This document shows positions 19,791 to 28,402 of a DNA stretch of 64,000 nt, in pieces. Below the pieces are notes generated by a model. It did not search any database. It was not told the origin of the DNA and saw only the letters and a list, made by a program, of their open reading frames with translations. Position 1 is the stretch's first letter. The number at the start of each line of letters is the position of its first letter. The position numbers were made by a program, and so were the translations under genes. Where the stretch lies: contig NZ_CP113432.1 in NCBI RefSeq assembly GCF_026686735.1, forward strand, positions 3,709,001 through 3,773,000, written 5' to 3'. Source of the stretch: Pseudomonas triclosanedens. GTDB lineage: Bacteria > Pseudomonadota > Gammaproteobacteria > Pseudomonadales > Pseudomonadaceae.

Positions 19791-19846
19791 GTCATAATGA
19801 CCCGGCCATTCCAGAGTCAAAACGACTCTCGCGAGGTCAAAATGAC
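19791..19846. promoter_or_regulatory. Three NorR/FhpR-type activator sites
   Basis: Three copies fit the NorR consensus GT-N7-AC: GTCATAATGAC (19791-19801, a perfect palindrome around TAA), GTCAAAACGAC (19816-19826) and GTCAAAATGAC (19836-19846). Starts are 25 and 20 bases apart. The third spans the fhpR start codon (ATG at 19842-19844), so occupancy could also repress fhpR. The set lies upstream of the sigma-54 promoter of fhp, as expected for enhancer sites. Confidence 0.8.
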
Positions 19847-21398
19847 TCGAAACCCCCTGCTTGCTACCCTCCTCCCGCTGGTTGCCGACCTGTCCCGCGA
19901 GCTTCCCGAGAGCGAACGCTACCGGCGCCTGCTGGAAGCGCTTCGCCAGCTCCTGCCCTGCGATGCCACAGCCCTATTGCGCCTGGAAGGCGACCACCTG
20001 GTGCCATTGGCAGTCGACGGCCTCAGCCCCGATACCCTCGGCCGCCGCTTCAAGATCAGCGAGCATCCGCGCCTGCGGGCGCTGCTCGAACATCCCGGCC
20101 CCACTCGCTTCGCCGCCGACTGCGGCCTGCCGGACCCGTACGACGGCCTGGTGGAAGGCCTGCACGGCCACCTGGAGGTCCATGACTGCCTGGGCTGCCC
20201 GCTGTTCCTCGACGAACAGCCCTGGGGTCTGCTGACCCTCGACGCGCTCGACCCGGAACGCTTCTCCTCCAGCGACCTGGACAACCTGGAAGCCTTTGCC
20301 AGCCTTGCCGCCGCCACGGTGAAGGCCAGCCAGCGCATGCTCGACCTGGCACTGCGCGCCGAGCACGAACAGCAGCGCGCCGACGCCTACCAGCGCGCCT
20401 CCGGCGACCAGCCCCGCGAACTGATCGGGCAGAGCAAGGCGCACCAGGCGCTGTTGAGGGAAATCCAGTTGGTGGCCGGCAGCGATCTGAGCGTATTGAT
20501 CACCGGTGAAACCGGCGTCGGCAAGGAGCTGGTGGCGCAGTCGATCCACGCCAACTCCCTGCGCCGCGGACAGCCGCTGGTCAGCCTGAACTGCGCGGCG
20601 CTGCCGGAAACCCTGGTGGAGAGCGAGCTGTTCGGCCATGTGCGCGGAGCGTTCTCCGGAGCGGTAGGCGAGCGTCGTGGCAAGTTCGAACTGGCCGACG
20701 GCGGCACGCTGTTCCTCGACGAGGTTGGTGAGCTGCCACTGGCGATCCAGGCCAAGCTGCTGCGGGTACTGCAGAGCGGCCAGTTGCAGCGGGTAGGTTC
20801 GGACCGGGAACATCATGTCGATGTACGCCTGATCACCGCGACCAACCGCGATCTCGCCGAAGAAGTGCGCACGGGCCGTTTCCGCGCCGACCTCTACCAT
20901 CGCCTGAGTGTCTATCCGCTGCGCGTACCGCCGCTGCGCGAACGCGGCAACGACGTGTTGCTGCTGGCCGGCTACTTCCTCGAACAGAACCGCCCACGCC
21001 TGGGCCTGCGCAGCCTGCGGCTGACCCGCGAGGCCCAGGCCGCCCTGCTCGACTACGCCTGGCCGGGAAACGTGCGCGAGCTGGAGCATCTGATCGGCCG
21101 CGCTTCGCTCAAGGCGCTGGCAAACCATCCGCAACGCTCGCGCATCCTCAGCCTCGGCCTCGACGACCTGGCCCTCGAACAGCGCAGACCGCAGGCCTCC
21201 ACGGCCGCTGTCGGCGATGGCGAGCAGATCGATGGCGACGATATCGGTGAGCTGCGCCCGGCGGTCGAAACATTCCAGCGTCAGATGATCAACCGCAGCC
21301 TCGAACGCCACGCCGGCAACTGGGCCGCCGTCGCACGCGAGCTGGGCCTGGATCGCGCCAACCTCAATCGCCTGGCGCGACGCCTGGCGATCAAGTGA
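19842..21398 (+). CDS. fhpR: NO-responsive sigma-54 transcriptional activator (NorR family)
   Basis: This 518-residue activator has an N-terminal GAF domain (about 15-165) of the NorR type that senses NO through non-heme iron. The central AAA+ domain has Walker A GETGVGKE (about 222-229), the sigma-54 contact loop GAFSGA (269-274) and Walker [15 protein letters not shown]-terminal Fis-like HTH follows ([23 protein letters not shown]). The usual loop is GAFTGA; serine here is a conservative variant. GAGGTCAAA precedes the ATG. It is divergent from fhp and corresponds to P. aeruginosa FhpR (PA2665). Confidence 0.94.
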   Translation: MTRNPLLATLLPLVADLSRELPESERYRRLLEALRQLLPCDATALLRLEGDHLVPLAVDGLSPDTLGRRFKISEHPRLRALLEHPGPTRFAADCGLPDPYDGLVEGLHGHLEVHDCLGCPLFLDEQPWGLLTLDALDPERFSSSDLDNLEAFASLAAATVKASQRMLDLALRAEHEQQRADAYQRASGDQPRELIGQSKAHQALLREIQLVAGSDLSVLITGETGVGKELVAQSIHANSLRRGQPLVSLNCAALPETLVESELFGHVRGAFSGAVGERRGKFELADGGTLFLDEVGELPLAIQAKLLRVLQSGQLQRVGSDREHHVDVRLITATNRDLAEEVRTGRFRADLYHRLSVYPLRVPPLRERGNDVLLLAGYFLEQNRPRLGLRSLRLTREAQAALLDYAWPGNVRELEHLIGRASLKALANHPQRSRILSLGLDDLALEQRRPQASTAAVGDGEQIDGDDIGELRPAVETFQRQMINRSLERHAGNWAAVARELGLDRANLNRLARRLAIK

Positions 21399-21505
21399 GC
21401 CGCTGGCCGGAACGCCCGGCCCGGCGCTGTCGATGGTGGTAGACTGTGCGCCCATTTTCCGGCCAGCCCGCTCCCGGGCCGGCGATCGTCGTAGAGCGCA
21501 CCACC

Positions 21506-21862
21506 GTGGAATTGTTCAAAGAGTTCACCTTCGAATCAGCTCACCGCCTGCCCCACGTCCCCGCCGGGCACCAGTGCGGTCGTCTGCATGGCCACTCGTT
21601 CCGGGCCGCCATCTACATCGAGGGTGAGGTCGACCCGCATACCGGCTGGATTCGCGACTTCGCCGAGATCAAGCGGATATTCAAGCCGATCTACGATCAG
21701 CTCGACCACAACTACCTGAACGATATTCCCGGCCTGGAAAATCCCACCAGCGAAAACCTTTGCCGCTGGATCTGGCAACAGCTCAAGCCACTGCTGCCGG
21801 AGCTGTCCAAGGTGCGTGTGCACGAGACCTGCACCAGTGGTTGCGAGTATCGCGGCGACTGA
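21506..21862 (+). CDS. queD: 6-carboxytetrahydropterin synthase (GTG start)
   Basis: This 118-residue protein is the 6-pyruvoyl-tetrahydropterin synthase homologue QueD, which makes 6-carboxy-5,6,7,8-tetrahydropterin in queuosine/preQ1 synthesis. Zinc histidines are seen in FESAHRLP and GRLHGHSF, with the catalytic cysteine region [10 protein letters not shown] and the substrate-binding glutamate in [13 protein letters not shown]. The GTG start at 21506 ([13 protein letters not shown]) gives the standard family N-terminus; an upstream ATG would add twenty non-conserved residues. A strong terminator follows 18 bases downstream. Confidence 0.95.
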   Translation: MELFKEFTFESAHRLPHVPAGHQCGRLHGHSFRAAIYIEGEVDPHTGWIRDFAEIKRIFKPIYDQLDHNYLNDIPGLENPTSENLCRWIWQQLKPLLPELSKVRVHETCTSGCEYRGD

Positions 21863-21880
21863 ATTCGCTATCGCTGCCAA

Positions 21881-21908
21881 GACAAAGGCCCCTTTCGGGG
21901 CCTTTGTC
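21881..21908. terminator. Bidirectional terminator between queD and the DUF1329 gene
   Basis: A twelve-base-pair stem GACAAAGGCCCC / GGGGCCTTTGTC with a TTTC loop lies between two convergent genes. It is placed to end transcription from both. Confidence 0.88.
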
Positions 21909-21919
21909 GTTTTCGCAGG

Positions 21920-23290
21920 TCAGCGCGAGGCCTTGCGCCGCAGTGCCGAAGGGCTGAAGTTCGATTCGTCCGGCGCCGGCTGGCTGAAATCGGCGGTGCC
22001 GGGCTCCTCGTTATCCAGCCACTGGATGCTGTAGCGGTGGGCCTGGAGATCGTGGAAGGTGTCCAGCGCGGTCCACACCATCGGCTGCTCGTAGAAGCTC
22101 TTCAGGTACGCCAGCGACACGCGCCACAGCTCGCCGCGACCATCGTACTGGTCCACCACGGCGGCGCCCCAACTGTCCTCGTCGAGGTACAGGGTGCGAC
22201 GCGAATAGATGTGTCGCGCGCCGGGCTTGAGCTTGCCGTCCACCACCCACACGCGGTGCAGTTCGTAGCGGGTGTACTTGGGATTGATATGGCCGGGGGT
22301 GAGCAGGTCCTTGTACTTAACCTCGGGGCTGGTCACCTGGTAGTTGTTATAGGGGATATAGATTTCCTTCTTGCCCACCAGGGTCCAGTCGTAGCGGTCC
22401 GGCGCGCCGTTGTACATGTCGGTGTCATCGGCGGTGCGAAGGCCGTCGGAGTCTTCGATCGGGGTGTCATAGGCGAGCGTGGGTGCCCGCCGCACACGAC
22501 GCTGCCCGGGGTTGTAACCCCATGCCTGGCGCGGCTCCTTCACCTGGTCGAGGGTCTCCTGCACCAGGGCGCCATTACCGGCCAGGCGCGCCGGGGCGGT
22601 GGTGAAGGTCATATAGTAGAACAGCGTGTTGCCGAGCTTGTCGTAGCTGCCCTTGGGATCGTAGAAGCGGAACAGCGCCTCGTCCTGGGAGGTCACCAGC
22701 GCGTAGGCGCCGTTGCGCTGCACGCCGGCCTGGGACGAGCGCCGCACAATGTAGGTGCCGCGATAGCGGGCGATGTGGTTCCACACCGCTTCCACGCCGC
22801 TCTGCGGGATGGGGAACGGCACGCCGCCATAGGCATCGGAGAAGCCGTTGCCGCCTTCCACCAGCTTGGCGCTGGTGGCGTTCTTGTAGATGTTGTCATA
22901 GATCCACTGCGGGGCGGAGCCGGTACGGTGGGTTGCGTACACCGGCATCTGGTAGCTGTCCGGGTAGGCATTGAACAGCGCGATCTGCCCCGGCGTCAGA
23001 TTGGCCTTGTACTGGTCGAGGTTGGCCTTGCTGATGACGAATTGCGGCTTCTCGCCGGCAAATGGATCGACGTGGTGCGAACCCGGCCCCTTGTAGCCGG
23101 CCGGCGCCGAGGTCAGGCCGCCGGTCCAGGCGGGGATGGAACCGGCGGCGTTGCCGGCCTTTTCCGCCCCCATCGGGGTAAGGCTGCTCTTGAGTTTCGC
23201 CGCCTGGTCAGCCGAAACCGCTGCACGCGCATCGGTAACGGCCAGGGCCGTCAGCGTGGCAAGGACGATCAGGGAACTCTTTTTGTACAT
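21920..23290 (-). CDS. DUF1329 domain-containing protein (LolA/LolB-like fold)
   Basis: This 456-residue protein has a signal peptide (MYKKSSLIVLATLTALAVTD, cleavage near ARA-AV) and belongs to the DUF1329 family, whose members are predicted to have a LolB-like lipoprotein-carrier fold. Recognisable segments are IPAWTGGLT near the N-terminus and HRVWVVDGKLKPGARHIYSRR towards the C-terminus. It is encoded 13 bases after the DUF1302 outer-membrane protein; this pair recurs in Pseudomonas and is often linked to RND exporters or hydrophobic compound catabolism, but no RND gene is present here. Function remains unproven. The start at 23290 has a GGAGAGA ribosome-binding site. Confidence 0.85.
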   Translation of the reverse strand: MYKKSSLIVLATLTALAVTDARAAVSADQAAKLKSSLTPMGAEKAGNAAGSIPAWTGGLTSAPAGYKGPGSHHVDPFAGEKPQFVISKANLDQYKANLTPGQIALFNAYPDSYQMPVYATHRTGSAPQWIYDNIYKNATSAKLVEGGNGFSDAYGGVPFPIPQSGVEAVWNHIARYRGTYIVRRSSQAGVQRNGAYALVTSQDEALFRFYDPKGSYDKLGNTLFYYMTFTTAPARLAGNGALVQETLDQVKEPRQAWGYNPGQRRVRRAPTLAYDTPIEDSDGLRTADDTDMYNGAPDRYDWTLVGKKEIYIPYNNYQVTSPEVKYKDLLTPGHINPKYTRYELHRVWVVDGKLKPGARHIYSRRTLYLDEDSWGAAVVDQYDGRGELWRVSLAYLKSFYEQPMVWTALDTFHDLQAHRYSIQWLDNEEPGTADFSQPAPDESNFSPSALRRKASR

Positions 23291-23303
23291 GGTTCTCTCC
23301 GGA

Positions 23304-25265
23304 TCAGAACGAGTATTTCGCGGTGATCGAGACGTTGTCGCGGTCACGCATCGAGTTGCTGGAGCCGGCACCGTAGTAGTTGGTGTACTGGGTGCCGACC
23401 TCGAAGGTATTCAGGTAGCTGGCGTCGATACCGAGGGTGTAGGCCTTGCGTCCCTCGATGAAGTTGCCGGTGCGGTCGGAGTTGCCACTGAAGTCATCCT
23501 GATAGACCACATAGGGCGACAGCTTCACCCCAGCGTAGACGTCGTTCCAACTGCCGGTGAGCAATAGCGTGTAGCCATAGCTGTCGCGGTCGATCTGCAC
23601 ATCGTCGCCATTGCCGCCGACATAGGCCTTGTCCTGGGCGCCAACGAACTTGCGCGTGCTGCCATCCCAGGCGGTGTACTCCAGGCTGCTGCCGCGGATA
23701 TGTTCGGACGCGAGTTCCGCCACGCCGGTCATGGAGTCGAAGGTGAGATGCGGGCCGAAGTTGTAGATGGTCGACAGCGAGATGTTGTAGGTCTCGGCGC
23801 GTTCGTAGTTCTCGAACAGGCTGCCGCGGCACAGTTGCTTGCCGGCCACCGGAGCGCAGGCCTGGCCAGCGGCAACGTTGCCGTCGAACAGGTTGGTCTG
23901 GCCCAGCACGCCCTGGGTCAGCAGGTCGCCGAGGATGTCGTCGGTAGCGGAGATGCTGATCGGCATGTTCGGCCGGTAGGCGATTTCACCGGACACCGAG
24001 GCATCGCCCAGGGTAGTGTTGAAGCTGAAGCCGTACATGCGGATGTCTTCCACATAGTCGCGGCGGGCTTCGGCGTTGCTGGCCATGTCCAGGGTGGCCA
24101 GGCCAGGCACGGCCTCTCCCAGGCCGAGCGGGCCGAGCAGCGCATCCAGGCCGGCCACATCGACGCCCTGGTAGCGGCGCAGGTCGACCGCGATCTGAGG
24201 TTCCTTGGCGTGGTAGTTGACGAAGTAGAAGCCGAACTCGGTGGAATTGAGCTGCTCGGCGATGTAGCGGAACGCTACGCCGAACTGGCCGTTGTCACGG
24301 GCATCGAGGTCCTTGCCGACGTTGGCAACCTTGAAGGTTCCGGTGTTCGGGTCGAGGAATGCGTTCGGACCATGCGGGCCGTTGCCCAGCAGGCCGAGCG
24401 AAGCCACGGTCGGGTAGCCGGCCAGCAGTTCCTTGATCAGCGGGTTGTCTTCGGTGGTGTAGGCAGTGTTGCCGCCGTCACTGAACAGGTCGGTGTCGGA
24501 GAAGTAGGTGCCGACCGAGTCCAGGCGCGTTTCCTTCCACTTCCACTGGTAGAAGGCTTCCATCGACAGGTCGTCGGTCATGCCGAAGTTGAAGCTCAGG
24601 GCTTCCACCGGCACCAGCACTTCCTTGAGTTCGGAGCCCGGCAGGTGGAAGCGCGCGGCGTCCACCGGGTTGATCGTGTTGACCCCGCCCCGGTAGAACA
24701 CGCCCTCGCCCCAGTTCAGCACCTGACGGCCGACGCGGCCGGTGAGCGGATGCTCCGCGACGTCCCAGCTACCGGACAGGTAGGCATCGAGCAGCTCGGC
24801 CTTGCGCCCTGCGATGTGGCGGGTGTCTTCGGTGAAGTGATCGTCCTGCGGATACGACTGGCTCGGCCGCACCACGCCATCGGTGGTGTCGTAGTAGTCA
24901 TTGCGCTTGTCCATGATCTGCGTGTCGTAATACGCGGTGCCACGCAGGAACAGGCCGTAGTTCTGGTACTTCGCCGAGAGGTCGGAGGTGAGCTTGAACA
25001 CCTGGGAAACCAGCCCGGTATCGAAGTTGCGGTTGCCATCGTCGGCGTTGATGTCGCTGATGTTGTCCTTGTCGCGCCCTTGCACGCGCCACATGGCACC
25101 GTAGGACAGCGTGCTGTCCAGAGAGCCGGTGATTTCGTTGTCGGCCAGCTTGAATTCCAGGGCCTGCGCCGAGCCCGCGATCAGCAACGGCAAGAGCCCC
25201 ATCACCGCGCCCGCGCGCCGGGGCGCCCAGAAAATGGACGAGTTGCCCCCCATCTGACTGTTCAT
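23304..25265 (-). CDS. DUF1302 domain-containing outer-membrane protein
   Basis: A roughly 653-residue precursor with an N-terminal signal region (VMGLLPLLIAGSAQA, cleavage before LEFKL) and many alternating aromatic/hydrophobic strands typical of a beta-barrel, ending in the C-terminal aromatic signature ITAKYSF. It matches DUF1302, the usual partner of DUF1329. The likely role is an outer-membrane channel for a hydrophobic substrate, by association only. The start is uncertain: ATG 25265 is 11 bases after GGAGG, while ATG 25274 is only two bases after it. It heads a two-gene operon. Confidence 0.85.
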   Translation of the reverse strand: MNSQMGGNSSIFWAPRRAGAVMGLLPLLIAGSAQALEFKLADNEITGSLDSTLSYGAMWRVQGRDKDNISDINADDGNRNFDTGLVSQVFKLTSDLSAKYQNYGLFLRGTAYYDTQIMDKRNDYYDTTDGVVRPSQSYPQDDHFTEDTRHIAGRKAELLDAYLSGSWDVAEHPLTGRVGRQVLNWGEGVFYRGGVNTINPVDAARFHLPGSELKEVLVPVEALSFNFGMTDDLSMEAFYQWKWKETRLDSVGTYFSDTDLFSDGGNTAYTTEDNPLIKELLAGYPTVASLGLLGNGPHGPNAFLDPNTGTFKVANVGKDLDARDNGQFGVAFRYIAEQLNSTEFGFYFVNYHAKEPQIAVDLRRYQGVDVAGLDALLGPLGLGEAVPGLATLDMASNAEARRDYVEDIRMYGFSFNTTLGDASVSGEIAYRPNMPISISATDDILGDLLTQGVLGQTNLFDGNVAAGQACAPVAGKQLCRGSLFENYERAETYNISLSTIYNFGPHLTFDSMTGVAELASEHIRGSSLEYTAWDGSTRKFVGAQDKAYVGGNGDDVQIDRDSYGYTLLLTGSWNDVYAGVKLSPYVVYQDDFSGNSDRTGNFIEGRKAYTLGIDASYLNTFEVGTQYTNYYGAGSSNSMRDRDNVSITAKYSF

Positions 25266-25351
25266 AGACAGCATTACCTCCTTGACGGCCAAGATTTATT
25301 GCCCGGTCGTTGCAACCGGTGCTGTTTTTATTCGTCTCTCGGCTGCTGATC

Positions 25352-25369
25352 GTCCGGCTCCTGCCGGAC
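25352..25369. other. Hairpin in the leader region of the DUF1302 operon
   Basis: A perfect seven-base-pair inverted repeat GTCCGGC-TCCT-GCCGGAC sits about 85 bases upstream of the DUF1302 start. It has no U tract, so it is more likely an operator or leader hairpin than a terminator. No regulator can be assigned. Confidence 0.4.
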
Positions 25370-25534
25370 CACCACGCAGTAACTCACCTGCAGGAACGCT
25401 TGCGGGCGCTCGGAATTCCTCTGTCGGTTCTGGCTGCACGCTCAGAGTTGGCACTATCGTGCATGCAAAGTAACAAACTGTTTCTCCCCTGCCAATCCGA
25501 AGGATGAATTCCGTACTTTTTGCAGTCAAAGAAA

Positions 25535-25555
25535 AGCCCGGCATCTAGCCGGGCT
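25535..25555 (-). terminator. Intrinsic terminator of the DUF3859 gene
   Basis: The stem AGCCCGGC / GCCGGGCT with a five-base loop is followed on the minus strand by TTTCTTTG. It lies 17 bases beyond the stop codon of the gene at 25573-26046. Confidence 0.85.
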
Positions 25556-25572
25556 GTTTCCTACAACATGAC

Positions 25573-26046
25573 TCACTCGACCGTGAAGGTTTTCTCCGCG
25601 AGCAGGCGATCGCCCTGGAAGACCATGAAGCGCCACTGGCCCTGCACCACTTCGTGATTCTCGGTGAACTGGTACGCCATCACATCGGTCGGCGCGCCGA
25701 CCACCAGCTTCTGCACCACCTCCAGCTTGTCGTGGCGCTGGCCATCCGGCGTCACCACACCGGGGGTGAAATAAAGCAGCGTCAGGGGCGTGTCGCCTTC
25801 CTGCTTGCCACTCAACTGGTAGCGCAGACCGAACTTGGTGCCCAGCTTGGCTGGCACGCGCGTGGTGGATTCGATCTCTTGCTCGCTGCGGGTAAGCACG
25901 CGCTCGCCCGGCTGGTAGTCCTTGTAGTTGCTGACGAAGACGCCGTACTCGACTGGTCCGGTGACGCGCACTTCGGCGAAGGCCGAGGATGCGAAGGCGG
26001 AGGCCAGGGTGAGGGCCAGAACTGCTGGCAGGCGGGGAATGGACAT
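25573..26046 (-). CDS. DUF3859 domain-containing secreted protein
   Basis: This 157-residue protein has a classical signal peptide (MSIPRLPAVLALTLASAFAS, cleavage near AFA-EV). The mature part is a probable beta-rich domain of the DUF3859 type (VRVTGPVEYGVFVSNYKDYQ, LGTKFGLRYQLSG, ending WRFMVFQGDRLLAEKTFTVE). No catalytic motif is apparent and function is unknown. It is monocistronic, with its own terminator, and is divergent from the pirin gene. AAGGAGCGCG upstream of the ATG is a good ribosome-binding site. Confidence 0.75.
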   Translation of the reverse strand: MSIPRLPAVLALTLASAFASSAFAEVRVTGPVEYGVFVSNYKDYQPGERVLTRSEQEIESTTRVPAKLGTKFGLRYQLSGKQEGDTPLTLLYFTPGVVTPDGQRHDKLEVVQKLVVGAPTDVMAYQFTENHEVVQGQWRFMVFQGDRLLAEKTFTVE

Positions 26047-26184
26047 GTCGCGCTCCTTGTTGGGGATCGCGCGAGGCTATGACATCGGCGTGACAGGCTG
26101 ATGACAGGCGCGGGACTGCGGCGAATCGGGTCGGCGCTCCGGCGAGCGTCTATCATGCCCAGATCAGACCTGCTGGAAACCGTC

Positions 26185-27051
26185 ATGAGCGACTCCCTGC
26201 TTTCCATCCGCCCACGCGCCGAAGATGTCGAGGGCGTGCCCATTCTCCGTCCGTTGCCATCGGCGCAACGCCGCAGCGTCGGCCCCTTCGTGTTCTTCGA
26301 TCACATGCTCGAAAGCGCCTTCGAACCCGAACACGGCATGGATATCCGCCAGCATCCGCACATCGGCCTGTCCACCCTCACCTACCTGTTCCAGGGGCAG
26401 GTGCAGCACAAGGACAGCCTGGGCTCCGACCAGCTCGTGCTGGCTGGCGACGTCAGCTGGATGACCGCCGGGCGAGGTGTCGCACACGTCGAGCGCACCC
26501 CGGAGGCGCTGCGCCTTAGCGGCTCGCGCCTGCATGGCCTGCAAGTCTGGCTGGCGTTGCCGCAGGCTCTGGAGTCCTGCGAGCCGAGCTACAGCCACCA
26601 TCCCGCCGCCAGCCTGCCCGAGAGTGAGGCGCTGGGCGTACGCATCCGCATGATCGCGGGCCAGGGCTTCTGCCTGGAATCGCCGGTGCCGGTGCTCTCC
26701 CCGACGCTGTACGCCGAACTGAGGCTCACTGCCGGCGCGACCCTGGCCATTCCCGACGAACATCCCGAGCGCGCCCTGTACCTGATAGAAGGCGAGGCGC
26801 TGCTGGACGATGTCCCGGTGTCTCCGCACGAACTCCTGGTGCTGCCCGAGGGCGAGACCTTCACCCTCTCCGCCTGTACCGACTGCCATGCGGTGATTGT
26901 CGGCGGTGCGCCGCTGGATGGCCCACGGCGGATGAACTGGAACTTCGTCGCCAGCGATCCCACGCTGATCGACAGCGCCCGCCAACGCTGGGCCGCGGGC
27001 GATTGGCCAAGTGTGCCGGGCGAGCAGGAACGCATCGAACTGCCGCGCTGA
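26185..27051 (+). CDS. Pirin family protein
   Basis: This 288-residue bicupin matches the pirin family. The N-terminal cupin shows the metal ligands HPHIGLSTLTYLFQG (His57, His59), a third His in VQHKDSLG (about 75) and AGRGVAHVER. The C-terminal cupin has LYLIEGEALLDD and ends RRMNWNFVASDPTLIDSARQ, a typical pirin tail. Pirins include quercetin dioxygenases and transcription co-factors, so the reaction is open. I chose the ATG at 26185 (MSDSLLSIRPR), which gives the usual family length; the ribosome-binding site is weak. A sugar transporter follows 32 bases downstream. Confidence 0.88.
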   Translation: MSDSLLSIRPRAEDVEGVPILRPLPSAQRRSVGPFVFFDHMLESAFEPEHGMDIRQHPHIGLSTLTYLFQGQVQHKDSLGSDQLVLAGDVSWMTAGRGVAHVERTPEALRLSGSRLHGLQVWLALPQALESCEPSYSHHPAASLPESEALGVRIRMIAGQGFCLESPVPVLSPTLYAELRLTAGATLAIPDEHPERALYLIEGEALLDDVPVSPHELLVLPEGETFTLSACTDCHAVIVGGAPLDGPRRMNWNFVASDPTLIDSARQRWAAGDWPSVPGEQERIELPR

Positions 27052-27083
27052 GCGCGGCCCCTCTCCGGCCCAAGGAGCCCGCG

Positions 27084-28343
27084 ATGGATCAGCCGAACGC
27101 GAACCGCCACACCAGCGCCCTGACGGTACTGACCCTGCTGTTCTTCATGTGGGGGCTGATCACCTCGCTGAACGACATCCTGGTGCCGCACCTGAAGGCA
27201 GTCTTCACACTCTCGTACGTGGAGGCGTCGCTGATACAGTTCTGCTTCTTTACCGCCTACTTCATCATGTCGTTCCCCGCCGGGCGGCTGGTGGAGAAGG
27301 TCGGCTACAAGAGCGGAATCATCGTCGGGCTGGCCACCGCCGGCTTCGGTTGCCTGCTGTTCTATCCGGCCGCCGGCGCAAGATCCTACCCGTTCTTCCT
27401 CGGCGCGCTGTTCATCCTCGCCTCGGGGATCACCCTGTTGCAGGTCGCGGCGAACCCCTACGTGAATGTGCTGGGCCGCCCGGAAACCGCCGCCAGCCGG
27501 CTCAACCTTACCCAGGCTTTCAATTCCCTGGGCACTACGGTCGGCCCTCTGATCGGCTCTGTCACCATTCTCGCCATCGGTGCCGGCGCCGCTTCGCAGA
27601 TTGGCAGTTCCGCCACCAACGAGGCGGATTCAGTCCAGTTGCCGTACCTGGTGCTGGCCGGCCTGCTGTTCGCCATCGCGGCGCTGATCGCGCTGTTCCG
27701 TCTGCCGAAGATCGAACACGGCGCCCCCAGCGACGGCGCTGCCGCTGGCCGCCGCTCGCTGTTCGCCCACCGCCACCTGATCTACGGTGTGATCGGCATT
27801 TTCGCCTACGTCGGCGCCGAGGTGTCCATCGGCAGCTACCTGGTCAGCCTGATGGGGCAGCCGGAAATCGCCGGGCTGCCCGCCGGGCAAGCCGGCAAGT
27901 ACCTGTCGTTGTACTGGGGCGGCGCGATGCTCGGGCGCTTCATCGGCAGCGCCCTGATGCACGCCATCCCCGCCAACCGCATGCTGGCCTTCAACGCGCT
28001 GGTGAATACGCTGTTGATTGCGGTGGCGCTGAGCATCGGCGAGCACGTCGCGATGTGGTCGCTGATTCTTATCGGCCTGTTCAATTCGATCATGTTCCCG
28101 ACCATCTTCTCCCTCGCTCTGGAAGGCCTGGGCAACCTGACCAGCAAAGGCTCGGGGCTGCTGTGCATGGCCATCGTCGGTGGCGCGGTGATGCCGCTGG
28201 TGCAGGCGTTCTTCGCCGACCGCATCGGCCTGCTGCACTCGTTCGCCATTCCGCTGCTGTGCTACCTGTACATCGCCTGGTTCGGCGCCAAGGGCTACCG
28301 CGCCGACGAGCCCGCCACCCGCCATGCGGCCAACGCGGGATAG
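27084..28343 (+). CDS. Sugar MFS transporter, FucP/GluP family
   Basis: This 419-residue, twelve-helix major facilitator resembles the FucP/GluP (FHS) group of proton-coupled fucose/glucose/galactose importers. The N-terminal FFMWGLITSLNDILVPHLK and the helix-4 motif AANPYVNVLGRPETAASRLNLTQAFNSLG are diagnostic. AAGGAG eight bases upstream supports the ATG at 27084 (MDQPNANRHTSALT); an upstream in-frame start would overlap the pirin gene. The exact sugar cannot be deduced. It is followed by a strong terminator shared with the convergent hydrolase. Confidence 0.87.
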   Translation: MDQPNANRHTSALTVLTLLFFMWGLITSLNDILVPHLKAVFTLSYVEASLIQFCFFTAYFIMSFPAGRLVEKVGYKSGIIVGLATAGFGCLLFYPAAGARSYPFFLGALFILASGITLLQVAANPYVNVLGRPETAASRLNLTQAFNSLGTTVGPLIGSVTILAIGAGAASQIGSSATNEADSVQLPYLVLAGLLFAIAALIALFRLPKIEHGAPSDGAAAGRRSLFAHRHLIYGVIGIFAYVGAEVSIGSYLVSLMGQPEIAGLPAGQAGKYLSLYWGGAMLGRFIGSALMHAIPANRMLAFNALVNTLLIAVALSIGEHVAMWSLILIGLFNSIMFPTIFSLALEGLGNLTSKGSGLLCMAIVGGAVMPLVQAFFADRIGLLHSFAIPLLCYLYIAWFGAKGYRADEPATRHAANAG

Positions 28344-28360
28344 CAGCCCGCACCAATAAA

Positions 28361-28384
28361 AACGCCCGGCACTGGCCGGGCGTT
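28361..28384. terminator. Bidirectional terminator between transporter and hydrolase
   Basis: The ten-base-pair stem AACGCCCGGC / GCCGGGCGTT with an ACTG loop is flanked by A and T runs. It lies between two convergent stop codons. Confidence 0.9.
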
Positions 28385-28402
28385 TTCATTCCTGCATCGG
28401 AG

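Noticed and set aside
25448..25463. Sigma-54-like sequence TTGGCACTATCGTGCA
   Set aside because: The -24/-12 spacing is one base too short, and it points at a gene on the opposite strand.
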